Positions 1-10,595 of a DNA stretch of 64,000 nt are shown here, in pieces (position 1 is the first letter of the stretch; every line of letters begins with the position of its first letter). The position numbers and the translations under genes were made by a program. Source of the stretch: Cladocopium goreaui (Eukaryota > Sar > Dinophyceae > Suessiales > Symbiodiniaceae). The notes beneath the pieces were generated by a model. It did no database searches and was not told the origin of the DNA. It saw only the letters and a program-made list of their open reading frames with translations. The stretch lies in assembly GCA_947184155.2 (NCBI GenBank), contig CAMXCT020000902.1, forward strand, positions 553,501 to 617,500, given 5' to 3'.

Positions 1-192
1 GCTTATTCCCTGAATTGGTTGATGAGAAAATAGAAACTGGAACTGCATTTTGGGCCGTAATATGTTGTGATGACAGCAGTTTCCTATGATTTTTCCCATT
101 TGTTCAATCCAGAAGCTTGTGATACACGAAGTTCTAGCACCAGGTTGAGTGGACAATGGACATTGAACTGGGGAGAGCAGATGTGACCCCAG

Positions 193-315
193 AGACATCC
201 AAGAATCCAAGCTGGTGCAGCTACTGCAGGGGCAACTCTCCCAGGCATCTGTTGCAGAACTCCAGCATCCCAGCTCAGTGTGGCCTTGCCTTGAGGCAGA
301 TGGACTGCTATGCCG
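193..315 (+). CDS. Gene A exon 1 (unknown helical protein)
   Basis: Internal exon opened by a CCCCAG acceptor. It reads without stops in the frame containing SKLVQLLQGQLSQASVAELQ, an amphipathic helical stretch. I end it at 315, where a GC donor follows TGCCG; the two leftover bases then join the next exon in frame, giving a Cys-Ile-Ala-Cys-Lys junction. A GT donor at 320 is also possible but leads to a stop in the next exon. The true 5' end of the gene probably lies before this window. No family recognised. Confidence 0.5.
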
Positions 316-469
316 GCCAGTGTGAGAATTCACACCCATTTCACGTATAGCTGATATAGCAATAGTCACTATTTAATAGTCACCGTACCTAAGAAGTCAC
401 CTAAAACATCAATTGCCCGGTCCATTGTCAGTTTCACGACATCTCGCATCGCCTGTTGACCTCACGCAG

Positions 470-585
470 GTGCATTGCTTGCAAGGAGTCGGGAAGTGAT
501 GAATCCCTTCTGGATTGGCATGGCCCTGTGCTACAAAGTCAGGATCTCAGGGGTTTCATGGCCCTGCGGGCCCTGGGGGATGAAT
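470..585 (+). CDS. Gene A exon 2
   Basis: Exon after a CTCACGCAG acceptor; one base completes the codon from exon 1. It contains a CIACK cysteine pair and the segment DLRGFMALRALGDE. The chosen end is a GTCAGT donor at 586, leaving one base that pairs with the two-base start of exon 3. No domain recognised. Confidence 0.5.
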
Positions 586-788
586 GTCAGTTGCCAGCTT
601 CCAGACTAAGTTTAGAGATCTACAGGAAAAAGAAGAACAAGCTGCTATGTGTCAATTGTAAAAATCTGTTATTCCATGGTGTTTCTACATGTTTTTCCTT
701 GAATCCATCCATTGGTCATCCCAAACTATCCCCTATGTGGGCCCCAAATCCTACGTTTTTTTTCTAAGGCACTGAGCTGAACCACCAG

Positions 789-933
789 CTGGAGGCTGGG
801 TAATCCCACTGAAGCTGTCCCCAGAAAGGCGAAAACTGGGGGAAGTCCAACAGGTTGCGGAGCAAGTCTTCCGATTCCTCAACAGTGCCGAAGACTTCCA
901 GGTCGGGGCCTCGGGGCCGGCCAGGGTGGCCAG
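789..933 (+). CDS. Gene A exon 3
   Basis: Starts after CCACCAG and reads through a strongly helical, charged segment, ERRKLGEVQQVAEQVFRFLN, to a GTGGCT donor at 934. The phase at both ends agrees with exons 2 and 4. The opposite strand is also open across this region, a by-product of its GC-rich codons; the forward frame is preferred because it chains with neighbours. Confidence 0.55.
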
Positions 934-1234
934 GTGGCTTAGCATGAGATCGGTCCAATGATGCAGGAAGTTGCATGGATTTACCACGTGCAACACCGGA
1001 AAATGATGGTCAATCATGAGACTGCGGGTAATACTGTAACCCAATCTTTTGGCAGACCCGTATAGATCATATAGCCACAGCTATACCACCCAATCGTCTC
1101 AAATGTTGCCAGATTCTTGTGCAAATATACGCAAATATCATATGCCAGAATTGGTTTAAGGGAAACTTACCATTTTCTTTTTGCATGTTTTTACCCATGG
1201 TTTCCGGTGTCCGTGCAAACAGCGTTGAGGCCAG

Positions 1235-1280
1235 GGAGGTTTCCGTGCTATTGCGGTGCCTGCAGCTGACACGGATGGAG
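1235..1280 (+). CDS. Gene A exon 4 (short)
   Basis: A 46-nt exon after GAGGCCAG, reading EVSVLLRCLQLTRME and ending at a GTGTCG donor. Its first base completes the Arg codon left open by exon 3. The frame stays open further downstream, so the 3' limit is uncertain. Confidence 0.4.
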
Positions 1281-1476
1281 GTGTCGATTGAATCGATGAT
1301 GGAAAATGATTGTTTTGATAGTTTTCATTTTCCTCATTTTTTTTATAGATGAATTCTTGATATGTGAGTAATTCTTGTTGGGTGAGATCTACGTTTTCAT
1401 ATGTGTTCCTAATTGTCTTCTGACAGGAATATATATATATATATACATATCTGAAGAATCAAGTGAACATGTGCAG

Positions 1477-1508
1477 AAACATTTGCTGGAAACTGGTTAC
1501 AGCTGCCG
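1477..1508 (+). CDS. Gene A exon 5 (very short)
   Basis: A 32-nt candidate exon after GTGCAG, reading KHLLETGYSC, with a GC donor (CCG|GCGCTC). Included because it starts in the phase left by exon 4 and ends in the phase required by exon 6. Its shortness makes it tentative. Confidence 0.33.
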
Positions 1509-1652
1509 GCGCTCTGTCTTAGGCCCATTTAGGTGCATTTTTTTGGCACCAGATTTTCCATGATTTTCCCCGAAGCCCTGCCACCATTGGTGACCATCCG
1601 CCTGTCATAGAAAACCTCATCCCATGTGGGTTTAAGCCATATGGAGCTCCAG

Positions 1653-1751
1653 GACCGTCTACCTTGGTGGTTGGATGTTCGAGCCTGCCGACGTCGCAGC
1701 CATCGGCCAGGGCCCAGAGAGACCAAGAGTTCTGAACGATTTGCAGAAGTG
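1653..1751 (+). CDS. Gene A exon 6
   Basis: Exon after CTCCAG, containing GPERPRVLNDLQKW. Ends at a GTTGAA donor. Both phases match the flanking candidate exons. The opposite strand is open too, but gives no chain with neighbours. Confidence 0.48.
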
Positions 1752-2176
1752 GTTGAAGGGAACATCTATTTGCAGGAAGTCCTCCATATTTGAATTTCTT
1801 GGAAGTAAAAGGGATGGTCGGTTTCCTGTGAGACTATCCTTAAACTTGAATTCAAAATGAAAGATAAATTTGACAACGAGAGGTGTATAGGGGCCCTACG
1901 CATGCAAAATTGATTGGCATTGGGCCCCACACCGATTGCTGGATGTTGCTGTCGTGCCATGCATCAGAACCTTTACCCATGAAACCTTCCTGATTGAACC
2001 ATTTTTTGGGATTTGCCTTCTTGGGTCATGTACCCATCATCGTCAGTCTCATCATGTCTCTATATATGTTTCTTGTCCTAAGTTTAAGTCAGTATCATAC
2101 TACTGTACCATACTGTAGCACTGTCTAACATGTGTACCACTGTCATCCACTGTCTAAAACTCTATGTTTCCTGCAG

Positions 2177-2229
2177 GAAACAGCCCTTTCCCGGCCTTTT
2201 GCTCAAGGCCTTGGCAAAAGTGTGCCGTG
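2177..2229 (+). CDS. Gene A exon 7
   Basis: Exon after a good polypyrimidine tract and CTGCAG, reading PFPGLLLKALAKVCR, with a GC donor (CGTG|GCCAAA). The phase fits exon 8, giving a Cys-Arg-Gly-Leu-Met junction. Other frames stay open for about 110 nt further, so a longer exon is possible. Confidence 0.45.
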
Positions 2230-2345
2230 GCCAAAGTCTTCCAGAAGACGGACGAGTTTGAGGATTGGGGCACCAAGGTGCGGGAGACCCCGGTGTCCCT
2301 TTGTTCCAAAGGCCTCAGACTAAAGGAGCAGCATGGAGCAACTAG

Positions 2346-2454
2346 TACCCTCCGGTAATGACTAACATAGCTATTGAAAATGGCCCATTTATAGTGGATT
2401 TACCCATTAAAAATGGTGATTTTCCATAGTTATATGTTAGTTTACCAGAGGGTA
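2346..2454. mobile_element. Palindromic MITE family 1, copy 1
   Basis: Near-perfect inverted repeat starting TACCCTCCGGTAA and ending TTTACCAGAGGGTA, inside the intron between gene A exons 7 and 8. The arms carry the shared core (TAGCTATTGAAAATGGCC on one side, its complement on the other). The element would fold into one long hairpin. Confidence 0.85.
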
Positions 2455-2462
2455 ATGATAAG

Positions 2463-2469
<7 letters not shown>

Positions 2470-2505
<36 letters not shown>

Positions 2506-2506
2506 G
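2470..2506 (+). repeat. (ATC)n microsatellite
   Basis: Uninterrupted ATC/CAT triplets directly downstream of MITE copy 1, in the same intron. Confidence 0.9.
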
Positions 2507-2575
2507 CAATACTAGTACAACATGTGCAGTGACACACTTTCTTACGGATTATGGCCCAAAGGTCACAATCCGCAG

Positions 2576-2689
2576 GGCTGATGTCCGGCGAGGCTTTGCT
2601 TCTACGTTTACGTTGGACCTTAGCCGCAGCACAGCTGTGGCCTGCTGATGCCTTCCGTCTCCTGGATGCTCGCCTCAAGCGTCAGTTGG
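2576..2689 (+). CDS. Gene A exon 8
   Basis: Exon between CCGCAG and a GTATGG donor. It encodes an Ala/Leu-rich amphipathic helix, RWTLAAAQLWPADAFRLLDA, followed by RLKRQL. Clear coding look on the + strand. Gene A continues beyond this point, but the next exons are not secure: small candidates near 2845 and 2960 and around 3480-3585 keep the phase but have no recognisable domain. Confidence 0.58.
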
Positions 2690-3599
2690 GTATGGGTCAA
2701 AATTAGGTACCCCAATAATTGGATGGTTAATACTAAACTAGACTAACATCTGTGGTCCCCTAGGTCTTCCATTTTGACCCACATCCAGTTATCTCAATTC
2801 AATTCCAACATCTTTCGAAGCTTATTCTTCAGGGCTTCCACGGTTCCTATCGGTTCCTTGTCCGATTTCATCAGGAAATATCATGATTATTAATTATGAA
2901 TGATTATCATGCACTTGAGCCAAGGATGTGGGCAACAACGGTTGCCTTCAGCGCAAGGATTTGATCTCTGGCCTGGAGCGTTTGGGGGTTGGGGGCCATA
3001 GTTTCATGGAGGATGGAAAGCAAACCTCTGAAATACCTCTGAAAACAGTGGAACCATGTGGAACCCGGAAATGCAACCATGATGATGTGTACTTACTGAA
3101 GATGTATTTTTGAAAAGGTTGAATTTTCATGTTTCGAAATGACTGATGATTTCGGAATGACTGCGTGATGATTTTGAAGATTGGAACGATGATTGTGATG
3201 TCTTTGGGCCATTTTGGAATTGTGTAGATACGCAAATCCTTCCGGATCTTGGATCCTCAGAACCGATGAATCTATGAAGGATGAAGGATGCCTTGGTGGA
3301 CCTTGTGCAACATCAATCAACATCAAATTGGTTGCAAATGGGGTTGTGAATGTTTTGTATAAATGGTTTCAACATGTTTCAACATGTTGCAGCTATTCAG
3401 ATTATTCAGCCATATTCAGCCATTTACCTATTCGAAATGGTGATTTTCCATAGTTTTTTGTATGTTTCCCAGTCTCCGGGTGGTGGCACTGGCGCTGTTT
3501 CGCCCCAGGTCCGCAGTGAAGGTCTGTCGCAGGAGCGCTGGACGCGGCAAGTGGAGAATCTGCCTGGACCTTGTGTCTGTGGACTTGGAAAGTTGGGGA

Positions 3600-3840
3600 T
3601 CTAAAACCTGAAGATGGGATTTATTGAGATTTCATTGGGATGATTTGATTTTGATAATAATATATCATCCTAATATATTGAAATATCATATAACACACTC
3701 ATATAAAAAATATATATGATATGTTTATATAATATATTTTGATTTTGATGGGAACATTGGGATTTCATATAACACACACATATCATATATATATATATTT
3801 ATCATAAAATGTGTGTGTGTGTATTATATTTAGATGGGAC
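3600..3840. other. AT-rich intronic stretch
   Basis: TATATAT/ACACAC-rich sequence with no open frame; probably intron of gene A. Confidence 0.6.
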
Positions 3841-3858
3841 TAATTGGAGAATGTTTGT

Positions 3859-3951
3859 AAAGCAATGTCATAAGCCACCCATATTTGGATGGTTTATACC
3901 AGCCATTTATGCTAAAGCATTGGGGATGGCTTACTATTTATTATTGCTATA
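3859..3951. mobile_element. MITE-like family 3, copy 1
   Basis: Imperfect inverted repeat: GTAAAGCAATGTCATAAGCC on the left and GGCTTACTATTTATTATTGC on the right. Related copies at 4078, 8912, 36205 and 54458. Confidence 0.5.
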
Positions 3952-3961
3952 CCAGCATTAG

Positions 3962-4065
3962 TACCCTCTGGTAAACTAACGTAACTATGGAAAATCACCA
4001 TTTTTAATGGGAAAATCCACTATAAATGGCCATGTTCAATAGCTATGTTAAATTACCAGAGGGTA
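3962..4065. mobile_element. Palindromic MITE family 1, copy 2
   Basis: TACCCTCTGGTAAACTAACG at the left, complementary TTAAATTACCAGAGGGTA at the right; 104 bp, nearly perfect hairpin, TA at both ends. It lies between two family-3 elements. Confidence 0.9.
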
Positions 4066-4077
4066 TGAATCATCTAA

Positions 4078-4203
4078 TGTGGCAAACTCAATAATAAACC
4101 ATCCCCAACAGAGGTTTATTGTTGGGTATACCCTTATTTGGGATGATAAAGTGACCACCCATATTGCTTGGCTAAGTTACAATGGGATGGTCTATTCGCT
4201 GGT
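4078..4203. mobile_element. MITE-like family 3, copy 2 (degenerate)
   Basis: Left end ATGTGGCAAACTCAATAATA followed by AACCATCCCC; a diverged complement, GGGATGGTCTATT, at the right. Confidence 0.4.
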
Positions 4204-4325
4204 GCAGAGGTCGCTCAGTTGTACCAAGTTTGGCAATATCTATGGACCATGGGAGAACCCCTAGGCAATTTGACTGCTTAGATGAATCTAGCCACTAAAA
4301 GAAAAATCATCAAGTCCTTCATCTC

Positions 4326-4422
4326 ACTGGTGCTTAGTAGGGAATGGGGCACTGGGATGAAAAAATCACTAGATATCAATAGTTGTTGTAGATCATTCCC
4401 CCATTCCCTACTCAGCACCAGT
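4326..4422. mobile_element. Palindromic MITE family 4, copy 1
   Basis: Ends ACTGGTGCTTAGTAGGGAAT and ATTCCCTACTCAGCACCAGT are inverted repeats with one mismatch. Related to the copy at 35831. The ends place CTG|GT and CACCAG| where donor and acceptor sites would be. Confidence 0.75.
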
Positions 4423-4756
4423 AAGTCATTACAGGACTGACCCGCATCGGCCATGTTTTCAGAGCTGGTTGCTTCTCAGGTTCCGATGGATGGCCCAAGA
4501 TCACCGAGAGGCAACAGTGACAGCTGGTTCCATATCTCCTAAGGGCCCAAATGCATATTATATATATATATACAATATATATATAGAGAATATGAAATAT
4601 ATAGTGTTATATATATAATATTATATGATATGTAAATGGAGGATTCCTACAATGGAGGTACCCCAAATCATCCAAGTCATTAGACCATTTTGGTTGTGGT
4701 TTTCGGGATCCCCCATTTAAGAAGCCACCGTATGAATACATGAAATACATGGCGTG

Positions 4757-4888
4757 TGGGAGACCTGGGGAGATCCAAAATGTGTCCTTCTCACGAAGGC
4801 ACGTTGGGAGCTCCAGGTGATTTTCCTCGAGGAGTTCCGAGCAGCACTGGAATTCTCATCTGCAGAGGTCAGCAGGCGGATTTTCCAT
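4757..4888 (+). CDS. Candidate gene A exon
   Basis: Open frame containing WELQVIFLEEFRAALEFSSA, strongly protein-like. Possible donors are GTCAGC at 4868 and GTAGCA at 4889; the acceptor is not certain. Assigned to gene A only by position and strand. Confidence 0.35.
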
Positions 4889-5475
4889 GTAGCAATAAAA
4901 ATCATGGTTATAAACATAACATAGTAATAATATGTAATAATGATATTAGCGAGAATAATGATAATAGTAGGGAGCCATATGATATGCGTCTTTCATATTT
5001 TTCTGGCTGGTATCTGGTGGTTTCAAATCTATGTCATTGTTTTTTCAACCATGCATGGGATGATTGGTTGAAATGACAAGCATATTTTTGGGATGGGTTA
5101 AAGCCATTTATAACCCCCAACCAGTTTTGGAATGTTTCCGGATTTTTTGGGATTGTTGCCGGACCGGATAGGTAGCGCACTGTGTAATCTGATGAACTAG
5201 CAATGAGGGGTTCGATGATTGTCATGTTTGCATGCAGTGTAGCCTGCTTTAACATAATAACATGTAACATATCAAACACTGGAGCATCTTTGATTTAAGG
5301 TCGATTCTAATATGATGCTGGCCAGTATGCTGGCCAGTTTGATAGTTTTAGTAAAATTACATTATTGTTGATTGCAATCACTATATAAACATTATTATTA
5401 TTGATCATATTATGTTCATTTAACCAATCCCAATATTATTGTTTTTGTTAAAAAACATGTTGATTTTCATGCCAG

Positions 5476-5573
5476 GCCCTGTCTGTGGCTTCACCTGCGG
5501 CAAGTCCAGCAAGTCCAGCAAGTCCAGCGAGTCCACAGTCTGGCACTGAATGCAACTGAAGTCCGCCTACCCG
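5476..5573 (+). CDS. Candidate gene A exon with 9-bp tandem repeat
   Basis: Between GCCAG and a strong GTAGGT donor. Contains CAAGTCCAG repeated in tandem. One frame gives a Leu/Val/Gln-rich peptide and stays open to the donor; another gives Ala-Ser-Pro repeats ending in a stop at about 5560. The frame is therefore unresolved. Confidence 0.32.
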
Positions 5574-5652
5574 GTAGGTAAACCATAGGAAAACCATAGG
5601 AAAATGGTGGGTTAATGGGATTTAATGGGATTTAATGGGATTTAATGGCACT

Positions 5653-5803
5653 TACCCTCTGGGAAACTAAAATAGCTATGGAAAATCACCATGTTTAATG
5701 GGAAAATCAACTATAAATGGCAATTTTCAATGGAAAATCACCATCGGGAATGGGTAAATCAACTATAAATGTGCCATGTTCAATAGCTATTTCAAATTAC
5801 CAT
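5653..5803. mobile_element. MITE family 1, copy 3 (internally duplicated)
   Basis: Starts TACCCTCTGGGAAACTAAAA. The middle block (GGAAAATCACCAT ... AAATCAACTATAAATG) occurs twice, and the right end is decayed (CAAATTACCATA). Confidence 0.75.
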
Positions 5804-6251
5804 ACCCATGTTCAAGTAGAGTAGCTGGTTAAGATCCACATTCAAGTCTTACTTTATCTTACTTCAGTATCATTTAAAATTTAAAATGAAGATCCGGCAG
5901 AAGACTTGGTCGTTTTGAATGATCGGAAAATGTAATTCGTTCAATTAACCTAGGTTGAAGACACCGTACCTCCCGTCATCTAAGAGTTTGCTACGGAAAA
6001 TCGCCATTGTAGGGAAATCATCGAGAAATGGTGGCATTTTCCATTGATTCTGTGCCACCCTCAGGGCGAACGCTAGCCACAAGCAGGTACGGCTGACTTC
6101 GACAATGCATGACAATGCAGTCCATGTGTCCACTGTATGGAGAACATTGGAGAATCATATTTAGATTTAAAATCATTAAAAACCCATGGCTTCCTGCATA
6201 CTTCCTATGTTAAATCCAATGAATCATGGAGTTTTGTGGTCCACGGGGCAG

Positions 6252-6370
6252 ATTTGATGTCCCATGGGCGGCCTCACAGATCCTGGCGCCGACATCCCCG
6301 AGAGTTGGGACTGGCGTCTTCGCGTGGCCCAGTGATGTGGTCGGCGCCAACACGTCACCATTGAGATCAG
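6252..6370 (+). CDS. Candidate gene A exon
   Basis: Between GGGGCAG and a GTGGGG donor. The frame reads FDVPWAASQILAPTSPRVG and continues open to the donor. Protein-like composition; no domain recognised. The reverse strand is open too, but without matching splice sites. Confidence 0.42.
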
Positions 6371-7048
6371 GTGGGGGGAGGAGATCGGTTTCAAAAATCT
6401 GATTGTCAACCAATGGCTCGCCAGCCCTTGGCGAAACTCTTGGAGACGGTGATGGAGAGAGAGAGAGAGAGAGCACCATAAAAAGTGGATACAAATCATT
6501 CAACATGTTTGAAAGATCTTCATTTCATTTGTGTTCAATCATTGGGGGTTCTGAAGTCGTGGGGGGTCCCAAGTCATCTTGGATTTCTCACTACGAAACG
6601 GAAAAACGTGGATCATTTGGGATGATGACCCTCAATGGGATGATTGAATCATCGTTGCTTGGCTGGGTGCAAGGTGCCTTAAATATGGCAGATGTCACCC
6701 GAAAATGGTGATATCATGTGATTCTTATGTCTGAATTCGATGGAGGGAGGCAGTTGTTGGAATGATGTTTCTTTCTCAGCAGCTTCACCACATCCAAAGC
6801 ATCATGTGATATGGAGTACATATACGTATATATATATTGTATGTGTACACACACACACACATATATATATATACACTGTAATTAGTAAGTCAGCAGTACT
6901 GGGATATATTATGCCATATTATGCCTATGGATCCAAACATTTTCCGAGAATGTACTTAAACCCCCAAATCATAGCCCAAATGCATCCAAATACTTTCTGA
7001 GAAGGTACTTGGATCCATAAGGGTCATAAGATCAAAGAACCAACCAGC

Positions 7049-7154
7049 TACCCTCTGGTAATTTAACACAACTATGGAAAATCACCATTTTTAATGGGAA
7101 AATCCACTATTTCTATGGCCATTTTCAATAGCTACGTTAAATTACCAAAGGCTA
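7049..7154. mobile_element. Palindromic MITE family 1, copy 4
   Basis: TACCCTCTGGTAATTTAACA at the left, slightly decayed right end TTAAATTACCAAAGGCTA. Ends 30 bp before the exon at 7184. Confidence 0.85.
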
Positions 7155-7183
7155 AGTTGTGAGATATCTGACTTTGGCACCAG

Positions 7184-7258
7184 ACCTTGAGACGACTCGA
7201 ATTCGGGAATTCGGTGCCAGGTGCTGTGGGGCCAGCGGTTCCACCGTCCATGTCGCAG
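7184..7258 (+). CDS. Candidate 25-codon exon between two MITEs
   Basis: Between GGCACCAG and a GTACCA donor, exactly 75 nt, open in the frame TLRRLEFGNSVPGAVGPAV. A second frame is open as well. It is framed by MITE copies 30 bp upstream and 49 bp downstream. No domain recognised. Confidence 0.42.
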
Positions 7259-7307
7259 GTACCACAGGTACCATGCTTTGGAGATGACTTTCTCATTGGA
7301 CACCCCC

Positions 7308-7411
7308 TACCCTCTGGTAATTTAACGTAGCTATTGAAAATGGCCATTTATAGTGGAATTTCCCATTCAAAATGGTGATTTTCCATAGCTACGTTAAATT
7401 ACCAGAGGGTA
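7308..7411. mobile_element. Palindromic MITE family 1, copy 5 (intact)
   Basis: A 104-bp near-perfect palindrome, TACCCTCTGGTAATTTAACG ... TTAAATTACCAGAGGGTA. The internal GT-to-AG segment would span 7317-7405 (89 nt). Confidence 0.93.
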
Positions 7412-7793
7412 AATGGTCGCAAATAAGTGTTCTGTAATTTCCCTACAAAACCTTGCTTCTTTGATTTGTTTGTATCTTTTTTGGGGTGTGTTTGCTGGTA
7501 TGAACGGGGGAAAGGGATTATGTGGGTAGGTATGTGGGATTAACATGGATTAATCCAAAAAATGGGGTACAACCAACAATGGCGATATAATTGGAAATCA
7601 TCACAGGTAAGCTACAATGTATCAATATGATCATATTTAATATTAGTGGTTGACCCACTAATGGTCTTTTTCCACCCCACCATGACATGACCATAATGGA
7701 AACATGAGGATCAAAAACATATCAAAACCGGATTTTAGAGGTGCACCCCCCATTGTTGGACTTCGTTTGGAGTTGTACCATAGTGGTATCCAG

Positions 7794-7887
7794 GGTGAAC
7801 ATGGTGAAGCCACCAAGAAACCACCAGGCATTGAGCCCGGCCTCCCCGGGCTTGGAGAACTTTTTGATGTCGGATGAACCCAGCTGA
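7794..7887 (+). CDS. Candidate C-terminal exon
   Basis: After GTATCCAG, one frame reads HQALSPASPGLENFLMSDEP and then meets a TGA stop. A second frame is Gly/Pro-rich and stops slightly earlier. Possibly the 3' end of gene A. Confidence 0.33.
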
Positions 7888-8094
7888 TGCTCATGCTGAG
7901 CTGTGGTCATTCAACGAGCGCTTGGTTATGAGAATGCTAATATGGAGACCATTTATGGATGATTTATATACATTGATTTGCCGAGTTACCTATTACAAGC
8001 TACCGGGGGGTATGCGTTGATTGAAAGCTTGAGAAATGACGCAAGCACACACACACACACGCACACCAATGTGGGACCGTGATGGTCCTCACAG

Positions 8095-8148
8095 GTCTCC
8101 CACGGCTGCTGGGGAACTCAGCGATGGCATGAGGATTCTTGGCTTGTG
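8095..8148 (+). CDS. Candidate short exon
   Basis: Between CTCACAG and a GTGAAT donor; reads SPTAAGELSDGMRILGL or an alternative frame. A GC-rich island in AT-rich sequence; no domain. Confidence 0.27.
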
Positions 8149-8149
8149 G

Positions 8150-9230
8150 TGAATATATATATAATATATAATATATATATAATATAATATATATATATAA
8201 TTATCTATTTATATTTGTATTGTCTATTTAGTATGTATGTATATACGTGCAAAAATGAATATTCCAATGATATATCATGATCCATCATATGTCTTTAGAT
8301 GTCATGCTATCCTCATTTATCCGCAAAGTCCCTCCACATCTATTTGCCCGCCCAAATGTGCAGCAGTTCAAAGTACTTCATCAACCAAGAGATTGGGAGA
8401 ACTGCATTGATTAGAGCATGTCAGAGCTAAAACTCGAGGAGCAAACCTCTCCTGTTGCTAGATTCACAGCCGAAGCAGCTAGCATCTGAGCACCAGCGGC
8501 GCCAGTCTGATACACCCTGTTTGATACATTGGGATACATGGGGCTGAAAGGTCAGAAGCTCCTTGATCGTCCCTTTGTTTTTTCCCCAGGGAACAGCTGA
8601 TTTTTGTTTTTTTTTGCCCTCAGATTCGGTAGATGACACACGCATTGCCACGGACACATACGGACACCATATCAAACAAGTGCATCGCTCCAGCTGTAGA
8701 AGGCCGCGGAAACTTTGCGAAAGCGGCGCAAGGGATGAACAATGTCCATCAAAGTGACCTAGCAATAAGAATCCAGATGTTCAGCTCTTGTGTAGTCACT
8801 ATTGTCAAATTGCTAGGGCACTGTTTTTTTTAAATATGTTTTTTGCTCACAGCTCAAGTGCTTCAAAATTTGGCCAACTCTGAGATCTCAGTGGCCAACT
8901 GTCAGAGAATCCCATAAACCCAATTTCATACACCATCCCCAAGTCATCACATATTCCAACATATTCCAACCATCCCCAGTCGTAGGTTTATGGATGGTTT
9001 ATGGCGTTGGGTTTACCTGCCTACTGCTTTTTACAGCCTGGATGCAGCCTGCCTCGGCAATGGCCGACACAGGCTGGACAGATATTCCGGTATTGCATTG
9101 ATCCGTGCAGATGTGGCAATAACCTGACTTGTCGCGAGTTGCAAGGCTTTTGTACTCTGTAACTGACATGACAGTGGCAAAAAATTGACATATCAGTTTA
9201 TTATAGTTTATTGAAATGAAAAGGTATCGT
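8150..9230. other. No gene recognised
   Basis: TATA-rich microsatellite at 8150-8240, then mixed sequence with short open frames on both strands, and a family-3 MITE-like element at 8912-9016. Confidence 0.5.
8912..9016. mobile_element. MITE-like family 3, copy 3
   Basis: Contains CCATCCCCAAGTCATCAC on the left and GGTTTATGGATGGTTTATGG on the right, with CCATAAACCCAA / TTGGGTTTA as outer arms. Confidence 0.5.
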
Positions 9231-9298
9231 GAATGCATGCCGCAGCCAGCGTCCACATTTCACGCCCTCCTGTGAACTGCACGAAGATTTGCAACGCA

Positions 9299-9455
9299 AT
9301 GGAGGCGCCCAAACAAGACTCTATGACGCCTTGGTGGAAAGGTACGAAATATGACTTTCCGAAAAAGACCCCTGCTTGGTTCGCGGATGGCATTCCTTGG
9401 GATACATTTCAGGAAGGAAAACCGCCCATGGTCTACGATCCTCCACAGTGGCTGG
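9299..9455 (+). CDS. Gene B exon 1 (likely start)
   Basis: Open frame beginning at the ATG at 9299; an in-frame ATG also exists at 9233. It reads WFADGIPWDTFQEGKPPMVY and ends at a GTAGAA donor. The one leftover base joins exactly with the two-base start of exon 2. With the next four exons the frame is continuous: 756 nt, 251 residues plus stop. The N-terminus is Trp/Pro-rich with no obvious signal peptide. Family unknown. Confidence 0.58.
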
Positions 9456-10405
9456 GTAGAAGCTCGGGATAGCGTGGGAGTTGAAGTGAAATACAGCCGC
9501 GGTATGTGTAGAATGTGATGCCTCAACCTTCAATATTAAATATATGTAAATATTACCATAGATGGGTGGTATAAGCCATCCCCAAGTGGTATTCCGAATG
9601 TGGAGTCACCACAATAGTGGCTTGACGCTGAGGTGGGTTCCCGGCTATCTCCCTCATTGCGCTCAGCAGTGCAACTTTTGGTCATATCGTTCCCCTTGGT
9701 GCGTGGTCCCCTGCAATTGCCACTGGGCCGCAACAAAAACCGTGGGATGGGTGTCAGCATGTAACAAGCGTGGCTGAGACTTTGTTCTGATTATCTATAT
9801 ATATATGGTTTGCATTCGATGTGTGGATGTTCATGGTGGATGTTTGGAACAAATTGCCGCCATTCGTCGTCATTGTCATAGTTCGCAAACACGGATGTAC
9901 AGCTGACATGTCCTGAACTCTTTGGCCCAATCTTGTGTCGCCAAGATTTATAAATTGCATTCAATTCCCATCAATTGCCCAAATTCCATGACATTTCCAA
10001 GGGTTCCTGTTCCGAAATAGATCATGTCATGGATCTTTTTCGGCCTCCGTAGCATCCTGAGGCATGGCCTGTTGTCAGTGCTGCTGCATCAAAGACTCGG
10101 AAATTGTCTCCGTGGCGACCTGGAACGTGTTGTGTGTTGATGGCCAGAATTTGCATCGGAAATCATCCCCAATTCCACCAGAAAGAGATGGCATGTATGA
10201 GATCCAACGGTTGGGATTAATTGTGGGTTTGCACAATTAGATGTTGCTAGAAAACTGGAAAGATGTGGAAAGAGATGGAAGGCCATGGAAGGCTATGAAA
10301 AAAGCATGTCTGACATCTGGATAGGAAACTGCACTTTCAGAATCTTTCAGAGCCATTTGGGTCATTATTTGAGCACAATGTGCAAAATTTTGCATATCAT
10401 TTAAG

Positions 10406-10536
10406 CGACCAAAAGGGAAGGTGGTCGGCCGGCCTTGGCATCCTTGGCACCTGAGGATACTCCAGATGAATGGATGACGAAGATGATCACCAGCGGGGCC
10501 AACGAGAAGACTCCGGAATGGATGAATGGCGCCGTG
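10406..10536 (+). CDS. Gene B exon 2
   Basis: Between TTTAAG and a GTTGCT donor, 131 nt. Encodes EDTPDEWMTKMITSGANEKT and finishes on a codon boundary. Hydrophilic; strongly protein-like. Phases at both ends agree with exons 1 and 3. Confidence 0.65.
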
Positions 10537-10595
10537 GTTGCTTTATGGTTTTATAGGGATGATATTGGGATAATACTGGGATATTGATTATGATA

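Noticed and set aside
751-1044. A - strand frame of 97 codons
   Set aside because: Shadow of gene A exon 3; no splice chain on that strand.
2940-2995. EF-hand-like loop (NNGCLQRKDLISGLERLG)
   Set aside because: Position 3 is Gly, the entering helix is absent upstream, and only one such loop is seen.
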